Source of the DNA: Yamagishiella unicocca
Taxonomy: Eukaryota > Chlorophyta > Chlorophyceae > Chlamydomonadales > Volvocaceae
Reading direction: 5' to 3'
Assembly: GCA_003116995.1 (NCBI GenBank)
Contig: BDSL01000032.1
Location: forward strand, 806,001 to 870,000
DNA length: 64,000 nt
The notes under the pieces: generated by a model
Seen by the model: only the letters and a program-made list of their open reading frames with translations
Told to the model about the DNA's origin: nothing
Database searches by the model: none
Shown here: positions 56,747-64,000 of the stretch, in pieces
Numbering within the stretch: position 1 is the first letter of the stretch
Layout: each line of letters starts with the position of its first letter
Made by a program: the position numbers and the translations under genes

Positions 56747-57003
56747 TTGTCAAATGGGCCTCTTTGCAATCGAGCAGGAAACTTCTGTGCTTGTACCGTG
56801 AAGCCAACCTTCTAAGTACCAACAAAGCTGTAAGCCCTAAACAATTAAAAATAAAAAATTACAGCAACAGGCAAGGTCGTCAGGTTTGGCGAATGATACC
56901 GTTGTACGGGTCGTTGTCGCCATGTTATTTGCACAGAGGGACCAGGGGAGGATCGAGGCAATTGCAAGGCATTTATAAGCCGAATAACTAGATGTTCTGA
57001 AGA
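56747..57003. promoter_or_regulatory. Shared divergent promoter region, SAL1 / CLT
   Basis: 257 bp between start codons. It contains the most AT-rich run nearby (AATTAAAAATAAAAAATTAC, about 56842), a possible core promoter element for either gene. Confidence 0.5.
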
Positions 57004-60000
57004 ATGCCTGGTTCAGTATGCCATGCTCAGTTGACTAGTCCACCAAACCTATGTCTGCGGCAACGCAGCCTCCCTGTCGTTCACGCATCATGTAGAGACC
57101 AAACCAGAAGACAATTTGACGTTGGATTTCCACGCTTAGTTTGTTGCCTGCCGTCGAGACGAGGATGGACCCCTGTAAAAGCTGCCACGGGCTCAGTTGA
57201 TCCTTCAGGCGAATCCGATGGTAGCCTCGCCGGAGGGCTGCAAGTGCTAGGAAAAGGACCTCTACCTGTTAAGCTCCTAGTAAGGCTTTCGAGGGGAGGA
57301 TGGAAATGTCCGTGCCGGTTAAGCCCGCTTCGTTGCTGCTGCCGAGTCATTGCTTTGACCATGCGCTGCTATATGGTGTCACCAATCACGGTCGTCGGCG
57401 GGGAATTATGCGTGTTCCTATGTCCCCCTCGTAACCTCACGTAATGTACCGACCTGCCTGGGCGGTTCACGTCCATTCACCTTTCGACCCCGTTAACCGC
57501 ACGACCCCCCCCCGCACACCACTCCTGTTGCCCCTCCACCTGCTACCCCTCCTCCACCACCCCGGCACCACCCCACCCCAGCACGGCCCAAACCCCAGTC
57601 CCAATCGCACCCTCGCAGGTGCTGATCGCGCTGGTGCTGCTGACGGGCGTCAGCAACCGCGTGCTGTACAAGATGGCGCTGGTGCCCCTGCGCGACCACA
57701 TCTTCTTCCTGGCGCAGCTCCAGAACCTTGGGTACCTGGCCGTCTACTTCACGGCCCTGGCCTGGCGAGCCAGGTACGACAGCGACACGCCGTACAGAGG
57801 CATGCCAGCACACGCAGGGTTTGGTCGTGTCGATGGGCATGCCGGGGATTTGAGGCTACCGTGGCTTCAAGCAAAGCGGAGAGTGTGTGAGAGCTGGAGA
57901 GTGTGTGGCTGTGGGTCGGGGTCGAAAGGACTCCTGCGCTAGGGCGCGGGGTGCCCGGGCTGGAGGCGGTCCGTGCGGCAGGACAGGACCTGAGTGGGCC
58001 CGGCTGCGTGTTGATCTGGGTTGCGTGCGGGTTTGCCAGGGTTCCAAGGGGTCCTTGCCTGCTTTGCTGCTGGGGCTGTGCTGGGGTCGGGGTCGGGGTC
58101 GGGCAGGCTGTTGCGGCCCCTGGGGGCCCCAGCCCCGCTGTCACTCCGAGACCCGGCGTACGGCAGGCGGAGGAGCGGAGGGCGAGAGAGGGCGAGGACG
58201 CCAACTGGAAGTGGGCCAGCAGGCCGCTGTGGATGCGGAGCAGGGGCGCATGTGCGAACTGGGTCGGGCGGTGATCGGTCACTGCCAGGTGCACCCCGCC
58301 CCGTGCTGGCGAGACGCTGGGTGACACATTGGGCCGGAGCAGCAGCCCGGGGTCAGTGGACCCGCTCAGTCGCCTCACCCAACCTCCCACCCGCTCCGTC
58401 CCGCCTGGCCCCCCACGCCTCCAGGTCCGGCCAGGTGAGTCCCGCCATGCTGTCGGTGGACAAGCGGCCCCTGGCCGCAGTGGGCGCCTGTGAGGCGGTG
58501 GCTCAGCTGCTGTTCATGGTGGGGGCGGCGCAGCTGCCGGGGCCGCTGCTGCCGCTGGTCAATCAGACCTACCTGGTGTGGAGCCTGGTGTTCGCTAGCA
58601 TCATATTGGGGGCGCGGTGAGAGACACGGGGGGGGGGTGTATAAAAACCGTTTTACGCAACGGGGGGCACGGGGGGGGGGTGAGAGGCATGGGGGTGAGA
58701 GACAAGGGGGGTGGGTAGAGAGGGGGGAGGATAGGGGCGCCAGTCGCAGGAGGGAAGGTGAGGGATGGGAGGGGAAGGCGAGGGAAGGGGAGGGCGGTGC
58801 GATGTGCCGATTGGGGCCAGCAAGCACGTCCTGGCGGCTGGGGCCTAAGTAGGACGAGGCTACCCTGAAAGGGGCGTGCGGCCGCTGCTTCTGAAAACTG
58901 GAAGGGTGAAGGGTGTGTTGTGGGCGCCGGAGGCGGTATCCGGATCAGCACGTGCACGTTGCGGTATTGCTCTATGGTACCTAGCTCGCTGACCCCCTGC
59001 TGCCTCCCTCCTGATCCACGGGGCCGGGCTTCACTCGGCCCCTGCCCGCGCAGCTACTCGCGCTCCCAGCTGATGGGCGCGGCGCTGGTGGTAGCAGGTG
59101 TGTGCGTCGCCGCCGTGCAGCCCTCCACCCTGGCGCAGCTGCTGCCGCGAGGCTCCGGAGCCGCCGGGGCCGCGGCCGCGACCGCCGCTGCTGCTGCTGC
59201 CTCGGGCGCTGCGGTGGAGCTGCGCTACGTGGCGGTGTGCGTGGCCTGCTTCGCCTTCCCCGCCATCGCCAACTGCATCAAGGAGCGGGTGTTCAGGTGG
59301 GAGAGGCAAAGAGACGAGCGCGCGGACAGGAGGGTATGAGAGGAGCCCGTGGGTCGGACAGGAGGGTATGAGAGGAGCCCATGGGTCGGACAGGAGGGTA
59401 TGAGAGGAGCCCATGGGTCGGACAGGAGGGTATGAGAGGAGCCCATGGGTCGGACAGGAGGGTATGAGAGGAGCCCATGGGTCGGACAGGAGGGTATGAG
59501 AGGAGCCCATGGGTCGGACAGGAGGGTATGAGAGGAGCCCATGGGTCGGACAGGAGGGCAGGAAAGAGGGCACGGTGAGGGGAGAGGGAGGGAGAGAGGA
59601 AACTCCCCTTATTGCTGATGCTCCCCTTATTCCTGACGCTTCAGGGGCTTCGCGGCCGCTCACGGCAAGCCCCTGGACATCTTCGTCGTCAACTCCTTCG
59701 GCTCCCTGGCCCAGTCGGTCTTCGTGTTGCTGCTGCTGCCGCTCACCACCGCCGTCAAGGGCATCTCGCTGACGGACCTGCCGGCGCACCTAACAGCGTC
59801 GCTGCGCGTCTTCATGGGGGAGCAGCCGGCATGCGGCGGCGCGGCGGCGGCGGGGGGCCTGCCGTACGCGGTGCCGCTGCTCGCGCTGTCGTACGTGACG
59901 ATGAACCTTGTGTTCAACATCTCGATCTTGACGCTGCTCCGAAGGTGGGGGTGATGGGGAAGGGGCGGAATAGTACCCTGGGCCTGGGCGAGGGACTGCA

Positions 60001-60805
60001 GTTGTGACATGAGGTGCCTGCGGCGACACTTGCTGTCCAAATGCGACCGTGTGACAATGTTAGGGCCCATACTCTTACATCACCATGATAAGGAGCCTCC
60101 TTAGCGCGACGTGGGTGTCTGTCTGCATGCCATGCGTGCGCGCTGCACGGTCGTGCGGTCGGCTGGACCCTCCGATACCGACACCAGTGCCGTCAGGTAT
60201 CGCCTCCCGAGGCCTCGCTTTACGCGGTACCAGCGGTCGGCGTCACCTCTATACCGCGGTGCCGGACTGTAAATATGGTAGCCAACACCACCGCTATTAG
60301 TCTACTGTACGTTTTTCCTCACTTTTTCTGCCACCTACCGCACTACCCCCTCCTCTCCTCTCCTCTCCTCTCCCGCAGTGTGGGCTCCGTAACCACCACC
60401 CTAGTGGCCTCCTCGCTGGTACCCCTCACCATCATTGCCTTCACGCTGCCGCTGCCGTACCTGGTGAGCCACCCCTGGCAGTCGCCGGGGCGCTGCAGGT
60501 CGTGTGCGGCCCTTGTGCGGCGTTGGTAGTAGTGCCGGTAGTGCCCACCGTACCATGATACCCTAGCCCTCTCGTTTTGGGGGCCGCCCACACTCTTTTT
60601 TTTCTCTCCCCGCACTCACGGCCCTCGGTGCCTCTGGTGCCGCGATGCTCCGAAACCGCCTCAGGAGCCCGCTGTGCTGGGGCCCAACTTCGTGGCGGGC
60701 GCCTCCCTGCTGATGCTGGGCCTTATCACCTACAACGGAGACAGCTGGCGCAGCCTGCTGACGCAAGGCCAGGGGCAGCCGGGGAGCAAGGCGCAGCCGC
60801 AGTAG
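57004..60805 (+). CDS. CLT1: Chloroquine-resistance-transporter-like (CLT) plastid transporter
   Basis: Member of the CRT-like branch of the drug/metabolite transporter superfamily. Plant CLTs move glutathione and gamma-glutamylcysteine across the plastid envelope. Seven exons join in frame: 57004-57279, 57619-57773, 58425-58616, 59054-59296, 59645-59944, 60379-60463 and 60665-60805, giving 463 residues (Arabidopsis CLT1 about 447). Residues 1-88 are Ser/Arg/Pro-rich with few acids, as in a chloroplast transit peptide. Family marks: LTGVSNRVLYKMALVPLRDH, FFLAQLQNLGYLAVYF, GPLLPLVNQTYLVWSLVFAS, YSRSQLMGAALVVAGV, AIANCIKERVF, GKPLDIFVVNSFGSLAQSVF and the last helix NFVAGASLLMLGLITYNGD. Start: first ATG after an in-frame stop. 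The symbol indicates family, not strict orthology to CLT1 rather than CLT2 or CLT3. Confidence 0.92.
59324..59559. repeat. 32-bp minisatellite derived from a family 1-like element
   Basis: About 7.4 copies of GGACAGGAGGGTATGAGAGG plus AGCCCATGGGTC, starting 28 bp after a CLT splice donor. The core GAGAGGAGCCCRTGGGTCGG resembles GAGAGGAAACCCGTGGGTCG at 25695, so the array may have grown from one dispersed element. Confidence 0.88.
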
Positions 60806-63207
60806 CGGCGGTAGGGGCCCGGACGGGCTGCTGCTGCTTTGCTTGGGTGGGTGGGTTGGAGAGCTGCACGGCAGCAGTTGTCTGTGGTGTATGGTTGCTG
60901 CACAATACCTGCGGACTGGTAAGGTGGTTACGTTGACGTCCTATCCAATCGCCTCTTCCGTGGATGGTCGAAGCCTTTGAAGAATCGTTTTTTTGTGACT
61001 GCGGCTGCTGGCACTGGCACGGGAATAGGCGAGCCGCTCGCTCAGTTGCGCCCGCCTGCTCCGACCAACATGCGCAGCCGATGATGTCCTTGATCTGGGG
61101 AGCTGGCGCTGGCTTTGCGCCGTGCTGCAGACCGCAAAGCAGCGCATTGCATCAGGCACCGGTTGTTGCCGAGCCGTGTCCTAGCTCGTGGTGTACCGTG
61201 TACTTCTTCGTGCGTCTGCCCCCGCACCCGACGACCGCATTCAGGCAATTTACCATAGGTGGGAGGAGCGTGGCATTGCAAGATAGGTTCGCATCTATCT
61301 TCGGCCTCCAGCCGCTTTGACTCGCGTGGCAGTTTTACAGCCTTAACAACGACCCAAGAATAATTAAGGAGATCCAAGGATCCACGAAAGTCTGACATAG
61401 GAAGTTTGTGCGTCTGGTGGGTCTCGGTAGATCATGCACTGCTCATATGTATCTGACTTATTTTCAGCTGTTGGGCCCTCCCGCGCGGCTTACCGCAGTG
61501 CTGTGGAGGCCGCCAGCAGCTTGTCACCCGGCATGTGCACGGCACCGTACGTTTTTTAATGCTGCCCGGTGTCTGTCAACGGGGACACCGGTGTGTTGCA
61601 ACTCATCAGTTTGGAGTTGGACCTGCCAACCGCATCCCGGTTGCTGAGTCAGCGCGTCGCTGGGACCGCGACGAAGGCCGGATGTGTCGTCAGCTGGATC
61701 ACGCGGCGGTGTCGTCATGGCCGCAGTGGCGCGCCGTGCGGCTTCCACTCGTCAGATCGGTACTCTAGGAGGACCGTGTGAGAGGCGGCGCCGGATGGTG
61801 GTGGGGGGGCTTATGTCACCCTGGGTGGACTGAACACCAGGAAGGGGCGGGTGTTGTCACTGTCATGCACGCCCGGATTCCTACTATTCGCTTCGCTTGA
61901 GCGTTCTGCACTTCAGCGGTGTTTTCTGTTACCATCATTACCATCATACATCCCTGGAGCGCAACCAGTTATCAGAGGTTGCTTGGGCGTTGCTACATGT
62001 AACAACGGATCTGATGTCGGGCGATGGCAGCGGTCCTTCACGTACATGCAGCGGGGTCGCTGCGGCCAGCCTGAAGTCACCCGGGCTGATGTGTGGATGC
62101 ACCCTGCCTGGCAGGTGGCCGCTCGGCTGTGGCTAACAGCTGGAGGGATGCAGCGACCGCATACGAGTCTGTGGTGGGGCTGGCGCCGTTTGGCAACGAA
62201 ACAAAGAGGAAGCAATGCCCCGACGTGAGACCGCTGTTAAAAGGTGCTGCCGTACAACAGCCACTCGACGACTGCCGTACGCCGCCAGCACGTTACTCCC
62301 CAGGGGGTGTTTCGTCTAGACATAGCAGTCGGCGGGGTAGACACAGTAGCCGGGGTAGACGTTCGGATTATTTACCTTAACCAAGTCCTCCAGCATGCAA
62401 TTCCAGACATTTCTTAATATATTATTGTATATGTAAGCGCCGAACCACGGGTTTCTTCTCGTACTCCCCAGAGTGACGTAGGCATCCCTTAGGTTTGCTT
62501 CCCTGATTCCATGAGTCTGGGAGAAGACGTGTTGGAGAGGCCCATTAGGTACACAGGTACGCACCACCGTCATGTCCCACTGTGACAAGTACTATTACTA
62601 CGTCCCCCACAGCGAGGCGTGCTGCAATCATGTATGGCGTGTACTGGACAAGACGTTTGCGATGCGGGGGCCGCGTCTACCTGATGGTGAGCGAGGATAA
62701 TTATGCTAAATGGCATTTCCATGGAGGCGTATATGGATTGGGTGGTGCTCGAGCTTCACTGTGGACCCGTCGCTGCCTGTCGCTGTCAGTCGCGTTTCAG
62801 ACACGACGTTGCTCTCGTCAGGAGTTGCATAGTTGCATCCTCACAAAATTATGATTACATATAAATTAATCATATTTACCATAGCGACCTTCAACTAGCT
62901 AACCTGCAGCATCTCTGCCTTATGAGCCTGTGACAGTTGGTGCCTGTTGACGACAGCCTCGATCGGCCCAGTTCTTGCCTAGAATTCTCTTTTAGCAGGG
63001 GCGACTAAGATTTTCAGGAAGATTATCATAATATTTGCTTATTCTTTCGGCTACGCTGTTGTCCACTGTCGCACGCTCGTCGGCGTCCGTTTGGGCGAGC
63101 GTTGCAGCGGGGTCACATCGCCACACCATAACACAAGAGCCGTCGTCGTAATACGAACCCAGTAGGGCTCATAGTTGTAGCCATTCGCTCAGCGTGCGCC
63201 GGTTCGC
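60806..63207. other. 2.4-kb region without a recognised gene
   Basis: Short open frames on both strands lack motifs and splice logic. A family 1 remnant (AACCACGGGTTTCTTCTCGT) is at 62445. The CLT 3' UTR should occupy the left end and the promoter of the EGF-like gene the right end. Confidence 0.5.
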
Positions 63208-64000
63208 ATGGCAGCAGGCGCGAGCTGCAGTGGGTGCGCGGCCCGCGTGGTAAGAGTTTTTACGCGGTAGTATACATCTGCACCCCGTCGAACCGGAGCA
63301 TAGCCTGACCTAACTCTTCTGCCCCTAGGTGTGCTTATTCTTGGCCGCCTTCGCTGTGTCGGTCGCTGCGCTTCAAAGCTGCCCAAAGGGCTGCACAAAA
63401 CATGGCACCTGCAACGAAGAGGTCGGCAGGTAACCACCAACATCCGCCCAGCTTTATCCGATGGGTCCGCTACGGAGATAGAGGTCCGCGCCAGCAGGCC
63501 GTTGCATTGTGGAAGAACGCAAGTATCGCGCCCCCTAGCTCTCACTATCGCGCACGCACATGTCGTGTACGTCGTACACTTCGTAGATGATTTACTCTGG
63601 TATCCGCTTACCGTAACATACGGTAACAACTTCATACCTCTGGCGAGGTTTGTAATTTAATTTAGAGAAAATCGTGATATCGTTGATCGAACGCAGACAC
63701 CTGAACACGTCTCATACGTCGTACACGTCTCACGCATGTTCCGCCTGCCCTGCAGGTGCGACTGTCCCCGCCACCGCACCGGCGCTGCGTGTGAAACGGA
63801 GCTGGACCTGACCGAGCTGGTGGACCGCTGCAGCCAGATGAGCTACCCCGGCGTCGATAGCTGCGCCAGCGAGAGCAACCGCTGCCTAAACGGCTGCAGC
63901 GCGAAGGGCCAGTGCGTCGCCGGCTTCTGCCACTGCGAGCCAGGTGACACACAGCGCTCGCGCGTTGATTGCCTAGCGGTGCCGTGGCCGATATTACAGC
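63208..64000 (+). CDS. Secretory EGF-like protein, probable exostosin-like (5' part, cut by window end)
   Basis: Three exons join in frame: 63208-63249, 63329-63429 and 63756-63943, and the gene continues past the window. The first two encode a signal peptide or signal anchor (CLFLAAFAVSVAALQ). It is followed by cysteine-rich EGF-like modules: CPKGCTKHGTCNEEVGRCDC and, about 45 residues on, CLNGCSAKGQCVAGFCHCEP. This layout, with PGVDSCASESNRCLNGC between modules, is common in volvocine exostosin-like (GT47) glycosyltransferases with N-terminal EGF repeats. The catalytic domain is not in the window, so that assignment is inference. Confidence 0.72.

Overview
This is nuclear DNA from a green alga, most likely a volvocine/chlamydomonadalean relative of Chlamydomonas, Volvox or Gonium. 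The basis is very GC-rich coding sequence, genes broken into many short exons with GT-AG introns, Ala/Gly/Gln-rich inserts in otherwise conserved proteins, plant-type homologues (an AAE14-like ligase, SAL1, a CRT-like plastid transporter) and long minisatellites inside introns. No prokaryotic feature (operon, Shine-Dalgarno, CRISPR) is present. Exon models were built by hand. For ten loci every exon junction keeps frame, which supports the models.

Layout: 0.9-6.0 kb, an unrecognised minus-strand locus; 6.1-7.2 kb, a decayed LINE copy; 8.9-10.35 kb (-), a UBE2H-type ubiquitin-conjugating enzyme, head to head with 10.74-17.4 kb (+), a 13-exon protein that looks like a double-longin (CCZ1/HPS4/INTU-type) trafficking factor; 18.85-24.4 kb (-), a large multi-pass membrane protein; 25.5-31.55 kb (-), COP9 signalosome subunit 2, head to head with 31.92-32.8 kb (+), 20S proteasome subunit alpha-4/PSMA7; 33.4-37.5 kb (-), 2-succinylbenzoate-CoA ligase (MenE/AAE14), head to head with 37.7-40.5 kb (+), KEOPS subunit CGI121/TPRKB, which carries an antisense tRNA-Arg(ACG) in an intron; 41.4-53 kb, a repeat-rich island with a 5'-truncated L1-type LINE and an intact 8-exon P-loop NTPase gene lying between two copies of a 285-bp direct repeat; 53.8-56.75 kb (-), SAL1/HAL2 bisphosphate nucleotidase, head to head with 57.0-60.8 kb (+), a CRT-like (CLT) transporter; 63.2 kb to the end (+), the 5' part of a secretory-pathway EGF-like protein, probably exostosin-like.

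Functionally the window mixes housekeeping genes. Three belong to ubiquitin/proteasome control (UBE2H, CSN2, PSMA7). Two act in or near plastids (MenE for phylloquinone; CLT). SAL1 removes PAP, a chloroplast retrograde signal. One works in tRNA modification (CGI121). Four of the gene pairs are divergent, with 196-388 bp between start codons.

The most unusual elements are: the NTPase gene in its repeat-flanked island, with a decayed genomic copy of one exon 8 kb away; two families of 25-50-bp dispersed elements found mostly in introns of unrelated genes; a tandem array that multiplies a 5' splice site; a natural run of twelve GGGGS units; and a strong hairpin in a 544-bp insertion that splits one copy of the direct repeat.
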